64,000 nt of DNA from Chloroflexota bacterium (GCA_021323855.1 JAJPKE010000024.1:1-64000); one strand, 5' to 3'; positions 43,441 to 52,370 are shown, counted from the stretch's first letter. The notes: generated by a model from the letters alone, not told the origin. Made by a program: numbers and translations.

Positions 43441-44145
43441 TCACGCGTGATAACGGTGCATCTTATCGGCAAACAGCAGCCGGTCGGGGTCCAGCAGAAT
43501 AACAGGACGCCCCTCAATGTTAATCATGCCGGTGGCATAGGCCGCAGACCAGGCGGGAACGGTGGACATCTGAGAGACTTCTTGCTCCGTATCAATCAGG
43601 CGCATCTCATTGACACCATCTACCATCAGGCCGATAGTCATCTCGCGGCGGTTCACGACGAGCAGGCGCGAACGTTGAGTGAGCGGTTGCGTCGGCAAGC
43701 CAAAGAATCCGCGCAGGTCCACGACGGAGAGAATTGAACCACGCAAGTGAATAATGCCCAATACCCAGGGGACGGTGTTGGGGACCGTCGAAATATCGGT
43801 GATGCGTTCGACGCCCTGTACAGAGCCAGCAGGGAAGGTACACTCATTCTCGTTGAGCGCAAAGATGATGTTCTGTGGAACACTGATCCCTTCCGCGCCG
43901 TTCGCGCCCAGACTGACGCCAAGCATGCGTGCCAGTTCGTTGAGTTGCGCGTTGTTGGTAATGCCGGCGCTCTGGGCAAGTTGCCGCAGCACATCAGGCG
44001 TCATCGCGCCGCCCGCCAACGCGGAGGGGTCGCCGCTAAACGAGCGAAGCGCCTGCTGCAACGTTTCAGCCATTGCAGCGCGCGAACGGACAGATGAAGT
44101 GCCGAACGGATCAGCGCTATTCATGGCCGGGCGTGGGTCATTCAT
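43441..44145 (-). CDS. cheW: CheW/PilI-like scaffold protein
   Basis: The 234-aa protein couples the receptor to the kinase. The CheW domain occupies about residues 88-230 (FALNENECTFPAGSVQGVERITDI, GIIHLRGSILSVVDLRGFFGL, LMVDGVNEMRLI, YATGMINIEGRPVILLDPDRLL). The 85-residue N-terminal extension has a helical segment with MTPDVLRQLAQSAGITNNAQLNELARMLG, longer than in classical CheW. The position between the CheY-like gene and the MCP matches pilI in pilGHIJL-type operons. Confidence 0.9.
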   Translation of the reverse strand: MNDPRPAMNSADPFGTSSVRSRAAMAETLQQALRSFSGDPSALAGGAMTPDVLRQLAQSAGITNNAQLNELARMLGVSLGANGAEGISVPQNIIFALNENECTFPAGSVQGVERITDISTVPNTVPWVLGIIHLRGSILSVVDLRGFFGLPTQPLTQRSRLLVVNRREMTIGLMVDGVNEMRLIDTEQEVSQMSTVPAWSAAYATGMINIEGRPVILLDPDRLLFADKMHRYHA

Positions 44146-44180
44146 GAGCCAATTGTTCTCCGGGATGTAACGGTAGGTCG

Positions 44181-44540
44181 CTAGATCAGACTGCGGACGC
44201 TGGCCAGCAGTTCATCTTTGCTGAACGGTTTTGTGATGTACATATCTGCGCCCTGCTGAAGTCCCCAGCGTTTATCGAGCGGCGTATTCTTGCCACTGAT
44301 GAGGATGATCGGGATATCGCGGCTCTGCTCCATCTGCTTGAGACGGCGGCAGAGTTGGAACCCATTTTGCTTGGGCAGAATGACATCTAGCAAGACACAC
44401 TGGGGCCGCTCGTGCAAAATCTTTTCGAGCGCTTCATCCCCATCCACAGCGGTAATCACATCATACCCACTCTCGCGGAGCGGAGTTGCGATCAACGTGA
44501 GGTCTGTCCAGCTATCATCAACCACTAATACTTTTGGCAT
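44181..44540 (-). CDS. CheY-like single-domain response regulator (PilH-like)
   Basis: The 119-aa protein is a lone receiver: acidic pair at 8-9 in VLVVDDSWTD, phospho-acceptor Asp52 in VLLDVILPKQNG, and Lys in ITKPFSKDEL. It probably receives phosphate from the CheA hybrid and acts on pilus or motility machinery, or as a phosphate sink. It lies 35 bp upstream of cheW and about 180 bp downstream of a second receiver gene in the same operon. Confidence 0.9.
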   Translation of the reverse strand: MPKVLVVDDSWTDLTLIATPLRESGYDVITAVDGDEALEKILHERPQCVLLDVILPKQNGFQLCRRLKQMEQSRDIPIILISGKNTPLDKRWGLQQGADMYITKPFSKDELLASVRSLI

Positions 44541-44719
44541 GGGTATCTTTGTGCCCCCTTGACTAACCCTGACTACGACAATTGGCGTGACTCCGTAAAC
44601 TGAGGAATACGCCTCTTATGACACAGGCCCCTTCGCCCAGCAATTGCAGGCGAAAGGAGCCAGGCCAAGAACACTATTGAGTACGCGAGCGCACCACACG
44701 CGCCAGCGTTTGCCTCCCG

Positions 44720-45157
44720 CTACACGCGGCGACGCATGCGTTGTTGCCGTTGCATCGCGCGTTGCGTTGCCCGTTCGCGTACCACGGCGGAATCGAGATG
44801 ACGTTTCACCGTCTGCACGAGTTCCGCTGAGTCGAACGGCTTGGTAATGTATTCGGTCGAACCGGCAAGCTTACCACGCATCTTATCAAAGAGACCATCT
44901 TTGCCGCTGAGCATAATAATCGGCATATCACGGAACGCCATGTTTCTGCGAACAACCTGACAAATATTATATCCATCCATACGCGGCAACATGATGTCCA
45001 GCAGGATGAGATCCGGCTGTTCATCCGCAACGGCAGCCAGCGCACTCAATCCATCACCAGCCGTCACCACCTGGATACGTTCACGTTGCAGCGTCAACTG
45101 CACTATCTTGCGGACAGTTGGGCTATCGTCCACCACCAGCACCACCGGATCGTCCAC
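44720..45157 (-). CDS. CheY-like response regulator with basic tail (PilG-like)
   Basis: The 145-aa receiver has the acidic pair in VLVVDDSPTV (10-11), phospho-acceptor Asp54 in LLDIMLPRMDGYN and Lys in ITKPF. The C-terminal 25 residues are strongly basic (RERATQRAMQRQQRMRRR), an unusual addition that could bind membrane or nucleic acid. The start is GTG 45157 with GGAGG 8 nt upstream, and the first G is shared with the stop codon of the DUF4388 gene. The overlap implies coupled translation. Confidence 0.88.
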   Translation of the reverse strand: MDDPVVLVVDDSPTVRKIVQLTLQRERIQVVTAGDGLSALAAVADEQPDLILLDIMLPRMDGYNICQVVRRNMAFRDMPIIMLSGKDGLFDKMRGKLAGSTEYITKPFDSAELVQTVKRHLDSAVVRERATQRAMQRQQRMRRRV

Positions 45158-46530
45158 TATCTCGACCTCCTCCGCACATCTGGAACAGCATCATAAGCAA
45201 AAGCAGCACTACGTGACGCCCCACCCATCGGTGGCAGGGAGCGGTCCGCCTGGGCGCGTGTCATCGCGCGACGCTGCGCCAGGCGCGCAATATCCTCATC
45301 AAGTTCACGCTGGAAAGCGCTCCACAGGCCCTCAAAACGGCGCCCTGCGCGCGATTTCCCAACCTCATCGTTGAGGATACAATCAAAATCCATGTGCATG
45401 AGATGCGAAAAGAACTGTACCGCATCCCAGTAACAATCTCCTAATTCCTGGCCACGAACTACTTTGTCCAGCGTTTCCAGGTCTTGAAAGTCTACCACGC
45501 CATTGCCAAAACGGATAATCCCATCCATACGTGGGAACATGCGATACAACTGTGCGATGATCGGCCCGAAGGTCGCATCGAGATAACGAGCGACCTCGCG
45601 GCGCGGGACTTCACCCCGCCCGCGTAGCGATCTGGCGTAGATGCCGTGGTGCGCCATCATGCCGTTGACGCAGTTGCCCATCGTGCGGATGAGTGTGAGC
45701 ATCCGCTGCTCCGGCGAGGGACCGCTTTCCTGGGTGAGTTGATGTTGACACTGGGTAAAGAGGTTAACCAGATTCCGTTCGAGTTCATCTTCCATGCGCG
45801 CATCAATGACTTCGACAAGACCAAGCTCGACCAGGCGTTGCATAATAACGGCTACCTGTGGCTCCGGCACGAGCAGCGCATACGAGATCGCCTGGAGAGG
45901 AAATTGCCCGTTCGAGAGACACAACACGCCGATTTCCTCGCGCCCCAATCCAAGCTGCCGCACGTCGCCGTTGAATTGGGGCATCCAGCGGGCGACAGTA
46001 TTGCGTGTATAGCCCCCCGAACTATCCCGGCCCCATTCATCCGCCATGCGCAGGGCTTCCAGCAGAATATGATCAACGCTGAGCGGCTTGAGTGTGCCAG
46101 AGCGCGCTTGAATAGAGGAAATATCACGATGGAACTCGAAACGTCCACGGGTCCAGTTGATGGCGCGGCTAATCGCCTGAATAACACGGAACTCCGTCCG
46201 TTGTTGCATCTCTGCCGGGGAGATGAGGCCCCACTGCGCCATAATCGTCATTGCCGTCGCCGGATTATTGCCTGAGAGCTTGCGTATCTCATACGCGCGA
46301 TCACGCGGAATGGTGCCGAGAAGGCGGAACATATCAACCAGATCGGGGAGCGCGGCGCCAGGTTCATCGAGGTCAATGATGTGGCCGTTTTCCAGGAGAA
46401 TCGCCAGACGCTCCTGGCCGGAGACAACGTTCAGGACACCTGTTTTCCCGCTGAGCGCCAACATTTTCAGCGCGGCGGATAGACCCAGCGTTTCCAGGTC
46501 GCCGTCAAGTATTCGCCCCTGTTGTTCCAT
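45157..46530 (-). CDS. DUF4388 (PatA N-terminal-like) protein, first gene of the chemosensory operon
   Basis: The 457-aa protein begins with a DUF4388 domain (about 5-150: GDLETLGLSAALKMLALSGKTGVLNVVSG, LAILLENGHIIDLD), the domain that precedes the receiver in cyanobacterial PatA/PilG. Here the receiver is a separate gene immediately downstream. The middle contains a winged-helix-like segment (LLVPEPQVAVIMQRLVELGLVEVIDARMEDELERNL). The C-terminal half (about 250-457) is helical and unassigned. The start is ATG 46530 after a GGGGGGG run; the frame also opens 6 codons earlier. It probably relays signals from the array to the motility or pilus output. Confidence 0.8.
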   Translation of the reverse strand: MEQQGRILDGDLETLGLSAALKMLALSGKTGVLNVVSGQERLAILLENGHIIDLDEPGAALPDLVDMFRLLGTIPRDRAYEIRKLSGNNPATAMTIMAQWGLISPAEMQQRTEFRVIQAISRAINWTRGRFEFHRDISSIQARSGTLKPLSVDHILLEALRMADEWGRDSSGGYTRNTVARWMPQFNGDVRQLGLGREEIGVLCLSNGQFPLQAISYALLVPEPQVAVIMQRLVELGLVEVIDARMEDELERNLVNLFTQCQHQLTQESGPSPEQRMLTLIRTMGNCVNGMMAHHGIYARSLRGRGEVPRREVARYLDATFGPIIAQLYRMFPRMDGIIRFGNGVVDFQDLETLDKVVRGQELGDCYWDAVQFFSHLMHMDFDCILNDEVGKSRAGRRFEGLWSAFQRELDEDIARLAQRRAMTRAQADRSLPPMGGASRSAAFAYDAVPDVRRRSR

Positions 46531-46661
46531 CGTCCCCCCCTGGCTCATCCAGAACTACCTACACCCTCACAGGTTTCTGCCACTCGTTCACTACAAAAAT
46601 GGACATCCCAAGATTGCGCGCCATGTGGAAGCAGCAGCCACTCCTTCGACCAACCCAAACT

Positions 46662-46689
46662 ATTGTATCACACACTGTCAGGTGTTCAA
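46662..46689 (-). promoter_or_regulatory. promoter of the chemosensory operon
   Basis: On the minus strand TTGAAC (46689-46684), a 16-bp spacer and TACAAT (46667-46662) form a good promoter, with a leader of about 125 nt before the DUF4388 start. Confidence 0.7.
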
Positions 46690-46806
46690 GAGGGAAAGCC
46701 GACCCAATTTCAACTTTTCTCAACCATTTCTACACGAGGCAGTTTACAGGTTCATCCGCGTTGACTCTGCATAGCGTCACATTCATGCGTCCTCACGTTC
46801 CGCTCA

Positions 46807-48129
46807 TCAGGGCACAGCCGCGCTCTGCGAGGAAGAGGGCAGCGTCGCATAGCCGGTGAGTTCCACATAGCCGAGGCCGGTGATTGGCTGGCCCCGCAGG
46901 GTGCCGCTGATGCGCACCGCTCCCTCCCAGTAGGCGACGCCGGTGGATTGCGTCGTCACCAACTCCTGATCCAGCAGTTGCGGCGTCAGCGTTAAATCGA
47001 GTTGCTGGCTGGCAATACTCACCGCCCATCCTGACGGATAGACACCGCCGGTGTGGGGACTGGTCCAGGTGGAGAGCGCACGAGATGCGATGTCGGTTGG
47101 CGCAAGCTCGGTGGCGCTGCCATCGCCGGCGACATACGTGCCGAAGGTGGCGACGGGCCGCTTCTGGCTGTCGCGGATGACATAGAGCATGTACTCGGTA
47201 TCGTTGTCGAGTTGAATGCTGTACCAATCCCACCCGGAGCCGACCAGTGAGACGAAATTGCCCCATTGATGATCCATCCACGCCTGGCCGGTGACGCTGA
47301 TGCGCTGGCCGTGGTCGGTCAGCGTACCCGCCAGTAGCATGCGGGTGCGTGAATAATAATACGAGAAGCCGGAGGGACCATAGGTAATCAGCCCATTGCC
47401 GCCATGCAGCGCCGGTGGCTTCGTGGCTGCCAGTTGGAAGGATATCACATAGTTGGCCATCGTCGCAGAGAGATGATCTTGCCCGTTAAGGCCCTGCGCG
47501 CTCCAGCCGCCAAGCGAAACATCGAAGCCATTGCGTGAGCCAGCGGGCGGAATGACGGAAGCAGGCTCAAATCCGGCGCGCTGGTCGAAGTGAAACGCAC
47601 CAGCGGTGATGTCGCTGATGGCGAAATGGGCGGCGTAATATGGTGAGAAGGCCCCGCGCAACGTCTGGAAGAAGGTCAACTCGAAGCCATAGTCGTGCGT
47701 TTGTCCCTGCGCGTCCAGCCCGTGCGCGTGGCCGGTGTAATACCACCATTCCGTCAGGTCATGGTGTGGCGCCTCGTCCTGTGGGAACTGTATCGGCGGC
47801 AAGCCCGTCGCAGGTGTGGGGGCCGATGCCCTTTGTTGCAAATGCCCGCCAGTTGGGATGGTTCCTGGCAATCCACAGCCAGCCAGCAGAAGGAGCAATA
47901 CGGCAATTCCCAGCAGCGCAAACAGGCGTGAGCGCGATGGTTTGACCTCACCCCCAGCCCCTCTCCCACGAGGAGAGGGGAGCGTGGGCGTTGGCGTTCC
48001 GCTGAGGGCAGACGATGGGGTGCCAGTGGACAAAGCGTTGCTCGAATGGGGGAAAGCGTGCCTCACAGTCCCCTCTCCTTGTGGGAGAGGGGTGGCCGCA
48101 GGCCGGGGTGAGGTCTTCTGCTGGTTCAT
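46807..48129 (-). CDS. CrtC/AttH-like lipocalin-fold lipoprotein with an N-terminal insertion
   Basis: The 440-aa product belongs to the hydroxyneurosporene synthase (CrtC)/AttH superfamily, lipocalin-like proteins that hydrate or bind hydrophobic substrates. Family motifs are FPQDEAPHHDLTEWWYYTGH, YGFELTFFQT and the late WMDHQWGNF. The start is ATG 48129 with GGAGG 6 nt upstream and an ATGA overlap with the MMPL gene. The signal sequence (hydrophobic core then LAGC lipobox) begins only after about 60 residues, because a 172-bp repeat element (47944-48115) lies between codon 5 and the signal peptide. The reading frame stays open through it. Export may be impaired. A polyketide, lipid or terpenoid substrate shared with the MMPL transporter is plausible. 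Confidence 0.82.
   Translation of the reverse strand: MNQQKTSPRPAATPLPQGEGTVRHAFPHSSNALSTGTPSSALSGTPTPTLPSPRGRGAGGEVKPSRSRLFALLGIAVLLLLLAGCGLPGTIPTGGHLQQRASAPTPATGLPPIQFPQDEAPHHDLTEWWYYTGHAHGLDAQGQTHDYGFELTFFQTLRGAFSPYYAAHFAISDITAGAFHFDQRAGFEPASVIPPAGSRNGFDVSLGGWSAQGLNGQDHLSATMANYVISFQLAATKPPALHGGNGLITYGPSGFSYYYSRTRMLLAGTLTDHGQRISVTGQAWMDHQWGNFVSLVGSGWDWYSIQLDNDTEYMLYVIRDSQKRPVATFGTYVAGDGSATELAPTDIASRALSTWTSPHTGGVYPSGWAVSIASQQLDLTLTPQLLDQELVTTQSTGVAYWEGAVRISGTLRGQPITGLGYVELTGYATLPSSSQSAAVP
47944..48115. mobile_element. 172-bp MITE-like element with 11-bp perfect terminal inverted repeats
   Basis: The ends are GACCTCACCCC (47944-47954) and GGGGTGAGGTC (48105-48115). Next to each end is a 9-bp hairpin with identical arms CCCCTCTCC / GGAGAGGGG (47958-47980 and 48070-48092). 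The element is flanked by TT on both sides (47942-47943 and 48116-48117), a possible 2-bp target duplication. It encodes no transposase. Removing it with one TT (174 bp, 58 codons) leaves the host gene in frame and restores a lipoprotein signal peptide. A solitary half-copy is at 18790-18827. Confidence 0.75.
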
Positions 48130-50468
48130 TGGGCGCCTCCTATGGGCAGCGTTTCTTTATGTTCGCTGGATGTGCCCTCATCTAGCGGTGCCTTTTGGTT
48201 GGCCTGATGCGCATGGTGATAGACGACCGAGGGCAGCAGTTTGTTGAAAGGCGCGGGCCACCACCAGTTGAGGTCGCCCAGCAGCCGCATCGTCGCGGGT
48301 ACCAGCAGACCGCGCACCAGTGAGGCATCCAGGAAGACGGCCAGCGCCATGCCGACGCCCAGCGCCTTCACCAGCACCATACCTGCGGAAGCGAACGAGA
48401 GGCTGACGAGAATCACAATGGCGGCGGCGCTGGTAATGATGCCACCGCTACGCTCCAATCCTTCAGCAACGCTACGTGTATTGTCGCCGGTCTGCTCGTA
48501 GGCTTCGCGAACGCGCGAGAGCAGGAACACTTCATAGTCCATCGAAAGGCCGAAGAGCGCGCAGAACATCAGGATGGGTGACGACGCCTCCACGAAACCG
48601 AGCGGCGTAAAGTTGAGCAACTGGCTGAAATGCCCCTCCTGGAAGATGAAAACCAGCGCGCCATAGCTCGCCAGGATAGAAAGCAAGTTCATCAGGATAG
48701 CTTTGAGCGGCAGCACCAGCGAGCGGAAAACCAGCATTAGTACGACGTAGGTCACGATGGCGACGATCAGCAGCGCGAACGGAAATGCGCCATAGAGCGT
48801 ATTCACGTAATCAATGATGCCGGCGGTGCTGCCATCAACCAGAATGTGCATGGTGGCGGGCGGTGGCGTGTTACGAATAGCCTGCACCAATGCCTCAGTA
48901 CGCTGGTCCAACATAGGATAGTTGCTGATGACCTGCACCATTGTGATATGGTCGCCGGCATAGCTTTGCAGCAGGCGTGTGATATACGGGTCGCCGATAT
49001 TCTGCGGCTGGCTATACATCAGCTCATACTGCGCCAGTGTCAGCCGGGGATCGAGCGAGACGATGCTGGTGACGGTGTGGACGCGCGGGTCGGCTTCCAG
49101 CGTGCGCACGTAGTTATCCAGCCGCACGAGATTGTCTTTGCTGAGCGGGCTGCCCTGCGTCTGGACGGCGATGATGATCGGCGTGCTGGCCGTCTGATCG
49201 AAACGCTGCGTCAGCACATTATAGGCCGCCCGCGACTCCACACTTGACGGCAGAATCGAGGCGTCCGGCGCAGCCAGCCGCACGCTGAGGAACGGCGTGC
49301 CCAACAGCAGGAGGATCGCCAGCACCGGCGCAAGGAACGCTATGGGGTGACGCATGACGGCAATCGCCAGCCGGTGCCAGAAGCCATTTGCCGGTTGTTG
49401 AGCGCCAGTTGATGCTGTAGGCGCTGTCGCAGAAGCAACGCGCCGCCAGGGCAGCCGCACCGGTAGCGCATTGACGCGCGTGCCGATGATGCCCAGCAGC
49501 GCCGGTAGCAGCGTAACGGCAGCCAGAATCGAGAGGGCGACTGTCAGCATGCCGCCCAGGCCCACCGAGCGCAGCATATTTAGCGGGAACAGCACGAGGC
49601 CGAGCAAGCCGATGGAAACCGTCAGGCCAGAGAAGAAGACGGCGCGACCGGCGGTGGACATCGCAATGCCAACAGCATCAGGAACCGTATGGCCGCGCGC
49701 CAGTTCCTCGCGGAAGCGGCTGACCATGAAGAGCGAGTAATCCACCCCCAGGCCCAGCCCAAAGAGTGTGGTGATGTTGAGGGCGAAGATCGAGACGGGA
49801 AATATCCTGGCGAGCAGATAGAGCAGCGCCAGCGAGACGACGACGCTACAACCGCCGATGGCTGCCGGCAGGCCCGCCGCAATCACCGAGCGGAAGACGA
49901 GCAGCAGGGCGATGATGGCGAAGGGAAAGGCGATTTCTTCAGCACGGCGCAAATCTTCTTCGCTGACGCTCTGGATATCGGCGTAAAAGACAGGGCCGCC
50001 GCCAACGAGCATCTGAAGGTCGGCGGGCTGGCGCAATTTGCTGCGTAGCTCCGGCAAGACGTTGGGCGCTGTATCCGGGTCTGACTTCAGCAACACGACG
50101 GTATAGGCGGCATGGCGGTCGTTGGAGATTTGCGTTGGGTCCGCGCTGAACGGCACTATGCCCGTCACCTCCGACCAGCCATTGAGGTTGGCGACGGCGG
50201 TAGTCGCCTCCTGCACGAAACGTGGATCATCGGCGGTGAGCGTCTTGCTGGAAAAGACAATCTGCACATTGGTGAAGCTGGTATGGAGTCCCTGCTGAAG
50301 GGCGTTGACTGCCTGTTGCGACTGCATGGCATCGCTGGAGAAGCCGCCGGGCGCCAGCACCTCAGCGACACGCGGGGCGAAGGGTAAGCCAATCAGAACG
50401 GCCAGGAGCCAGATACCGACGATCCAATAGCGCCAGCGAACCATCCGCAGGCCGAGCCGTTGGAACAT
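48126..50468 (-). CDS. MMPL-family (RND) transporter
   Basis: The 780-aa inner-membrane protein resembles MmpL exporters of lipids and hydrophobic compounds, driven by the proton gradient. It has 12 predicted membrane helices arranged as 1 + 5 + 1 + 5, two extracytoplasmic porter domains (about 40-180 and 400-540) and the repeated motif GLGVDYSLFMVSRFREEL in the first half with GLSMDYEVFLLSRVREAYEQ in the second. These contain the Asp-Tyr proton-relay pairs. It overlaps the CrtC-like lipoprotein gene by 4 bp, so the two probably work together on one exported or modified lipid. Confidence 0.92.
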   Translation of the reverse strand: MFQRLGLRMVRWRYWIVGIWLLAVLIGLPFAPRVAEVLAPGGFSSDAMQSQQAVNALQQGLHTSFTNVQIVFSSKTLTADDPRFVQEATTAVANLNGWSEVTGIVPFSADPTQISNDRHAAYTVVLLKSDPDTAPNVLPELRSKLRQPADLQMLVGGGPVFYADIQSVSEEDLRRAEEIAFPFAIIALLLVFRSVIAAGLPAAIGGCSVVVSLALLYLLARIFPVSIFALNITTLFGLGLGVDYSLFMVSRFREELARGHTVPDAVGIAMSTAGRAVFFSGLTVSIGLLGLVLFPLNMLRSVGLGGMLTVALSILAAVTLLPALLGIIGTRVNALPVRLPWRRVASATAPTASTGAQQPANGFWHRLAIAVMRHPIAFLAPVLAILLLLGTPFLSVRLAAPDASILPSSVESRAAYNVLTQRFDQTASTPIIIAVQTQGSPLSKDNLVRLDNYVRTLEADPRVHTVTSIVSLDPRLTLAQYELMYSQPQNIGDPYITRLLQSYAGDHITMVQVISNYPMLDQRTEALVQAIRNTPPPATMHILVDGSTAGIIDYVNTLYGAFPFALLIVAIVTYVVLMLVFRSLVLPLKAILMNLLSILASYGALVFIFQEGHFSQLLNFTPLGFVEASSPILMFCALFGLSMDYEVFLLSRVREAYEQTGDNTRSVAEGLERSGGIITSAAAIVILVSLSFASAGMVLVKALGVGMALAVFLDASLVRGLLVPATMRLLGDLNWWWPAPFNKLLPSVVYHHAHQANQKAPLDEGTSSEHKETLPIGGAQ

Positions 50469-50600
50469 GAATGACCTCGAGACCCTCTAGAACATTTTTC
50501 AATGAGGCGTGAGCCGGAGCAGGTTTCACAGGGTTTGCCCTCAGCGCCACGCCGGGATAAAATAGCCAGGTGCCCTGCGCGAATGACTAGGTTGATTGGA

Positions 50601-50630
50601 TTGACATGCGCACAGCCACCACCATATGTT
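50601..50630 (+). promoter_or_regulatory. putative smpB promoter
   Basis: TTGACA (50601-50606), an 18-bp spacer and TATGTT (50625-50630) lie 85 bp upstream of the smpB start. A weaker pair TTGCCC / TAAAAT is at 50535-50563. Confidence 0.6.
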
Positions 50631-50714
50631 ATAGCGCACGATGTCCTGCCGTGCCCGCGCTTCTTTAGCGGGCGGGATAATCACTATTGCTGAAAATCAA
50701 GGAGAACCGCGCCA

Positions 50715-51188
50715 ATGGCGGAGCGTTCACAGACCTCGTATACCGTCACTACCAATCGTCAGGCGTATCACGATTATTTCGTGGACGAAACCATCGAGGC
50801 GGGCATCGCGCTGACCGGAACCGAAGTGAAGTCCATCCGCGACGGCAAGGTGAATCTGCGCGGGTCGTTTGCGCGCATCAAGGACGGCGAAGTGTGGATC
50901 GAGAACATGCACATCGCCGAATATGCGCAGGGCACCTATATGAATCACGCGCCGCTGCGCAACCGCAAACTATTGCTGCATCGCCGCGAGATCAACCGGC
51001 TGATCGGGCGTGTCCAGGCGAAGGGGCAAACATTGGTGCCGCTCAAACTCTACTTCAAGGACAATCATGTGAAAGTGGAGCTTGGTCTCTGTCGCGGCAA
51101 GAAGCTCTACGACAAGCGCGAGGCCATCGCCGAACGCGACAGCCAGCGCGAACTGGCGCGTGTCATGAAGCAACGTTCGCGGGTGTGA
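50715..51188 (+). CDS. smpB: SsrA-binding protein SmpB
   Basis: SmpB binds tmRNA and brings it to stalled ribosomes for trans-translation. The 157-aa protein shows the complete family pattern: [42 protein letters not shown], then [43 protein letters not shown]. The C-terminal tail is basic. The ATG has AAGGAG about 11 nt upstream. No ssrA gene is visible next to it in this window. The next gene is trxB, which has its own promoter. Confidence 0.96.
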   Translation: MAERSQTSYTVTTNRQAYHDYFVDETIEAGIALTGTEVKSIRDGKVNLRGSFARIKDGEVWIENMHIAEYAQGTYMNHAPLRNRKLLLHRREINRLIGRVQAKGQTLVPLKLYFKDNHVKVELGLCRGKKLYDKREAIAERDSQRELARVMKQRSRV

Positions 51189-51204
51189 GAGGGAGCAAGA
51201 GTAG

Positions 51205-51234
51205 TTGATATACCCCCCTGGGGTATGCTATAAT
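51205..51234 (+). promoter_or_regulatory. trxB promoter with embedded ATACCCC-CCT-GGGGTAT operator
   Basis: The -35 TTGATA (51205-51210), an 18-bp spacer and a perfect -10 TATAAT (51229-51234) are present. The spacer is almost filled by a perfect inverted repeat with 7-bp arms (51210-51226). A G/C tract flanked by AT resembles operators of the CsoR/CstR/FrmR family of metal, persulfide and formaldehyde sensors. Confidence 0.8.
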
Positions 51235-51316
51235 AGATCTGAGTGCTATTGGACGCGACCGGATGGTCATGCTTTATGATATCATCATCAGCCGCCGGTA
51301 GAAGTGAGGATAAGCA

Positions 51317-52345
51317 ATGACGAATACAAATGGCGCTTCTGCGTCTCCCATCTATGATGTGATTATCATTGGTTCTGGCCCTGCCGGGTATACCGCCGCC
51401 ATCTATACGTCGCGCGCCAACCTGAGCGTGCTGATGTTCCAGGGTCTCGCATCGGGCGGCCAGTTGATGATTACCAGCGATGTCGAGAACTATCCCGGCT
51501 TCGAGGAAGGCATCCTCGGCCCCGAATTGATGGACCGCTTTGAGGCGCAGGCGCGACGCTTCGGCACTGAGATGATCGCCACCGACGCGACGCGCGTGGA
51601 CTTCTCGCATCAGCCGTTCGAGGTCTTCACCGACGATGGCAGCTACCGCGCACGCAGCATCATCATTGCAACAGGCGCCAGCGCCAAGTGGCTGGGGCTG
51701 CCGAACGAGCAGCGGTTGCAGGGGCGCGGCGTCAGCGGTTGCGCCACCTGTGACGGCCCCTTCTTCCGCAACAAAGAACTGGCGGTGGTTGGCGGCGGCG
51801 ATACAGCGATGGAAGAGGCGCTGTTCCTGACGAAATACGCCTCACATGTGCATCTGCTGCACCGGCGCGATTCGTTCCGCGCCAGTAAGATCATGCAGCA
51901 GCGTGTGCGTCAGAATGAGAAGATCACCATTCACTACAACGTCGCCGTTGAGGATGTGCTGGGTGAACAGGGCGTCGAGGGGTTGGTGCTGCGCAATGTG
52001 CAGACCGGCGCAACCGAGACGCTGCCGGTGCAGGGCTTCTTCGTCGCTATCGGCCACCAGCCCAACACCGATATCTTCAAGGGCGTGCTGGAGATGGATC
52101 AGGTGGGCTATCTGAAGGCCACCGAGCATACGATGAGCAGCATTCCAGGCGTGTTCATCGCTGGCGACGTAGCGGATCATCGCTATCGCCAGGCTGTCAC
52201 CGCCGCCGGTGATGGCTGTCGCGCCGCCATTGACGCCGAACGCTGGTTGGAGGCGCAGGGCGAGGTCAACGAAGAGACCACGATGGACCCTGGCACCTGG
52301 GGTACCAAAGAAACCGTGCTAGCCGGTGGCACCGAGAACGACTAA
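51317..52345 (+). CDS. trxB: thioredoxin reductase
   Basis: TrxB reduces thioredoxin with NADPH through FAD. The 342-aa protein has the FAD-binding GSGPAGYTAAIYTSRA near the N-terminus, the redox-active CATC at 142-145, the NADPH motif GGGDTAMEEALFL, HRRDSFRASK, and the C-terminal FAD segment GVFIAGDVAD. The length is slightly above the usual 310-320 because of an extra C-terminal tail of about 25 residues. The ATG has GTGAGG about 8 nt upstream. Its promoter contains a perfect inverted repeat that suggests control by a thiol- or metal-sensing repressor. Confidence 0.95.
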   Translation: MTNTNGASASPIYDVIIIGSGPAGYTAAIYTSRANLSVLMFQGLASGGQLMITSDVENYPGFEEGILGPELMDRFEAQARRFGTEMIATDATRVDFSHQPFEVFTDDGSYRARSIIIATGASAKWLGLPNEQRLQGRGVSGCATCDGPFFRNKELAVVGGGDTAMEEALFLTKYASHVHLLHRRDSFRASKIMQQRVRQNEKITIHYNVAVEDVLGEQGVEGLVLRNVQTGATETLPVQGFFVAIGHQPNTDIFKGVLEMDQVGYLKATEHTMSSIPGVFIAGDVADHRYRQAVTAAGDGCRAAIDAERWLEAQGEVNEETTMDPGTWGTKETVLAGGTEND

Positions 52346-52370
52346 TTCGACGACCAGCCGACGAACCAGA

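Noticed and set aside
50469..51316. ssrA (tmRNA) gene next to smpB
   Set aside because: I looked in the flanks for a tRNA-Ala-like end and a tag-coding frame and found neither.
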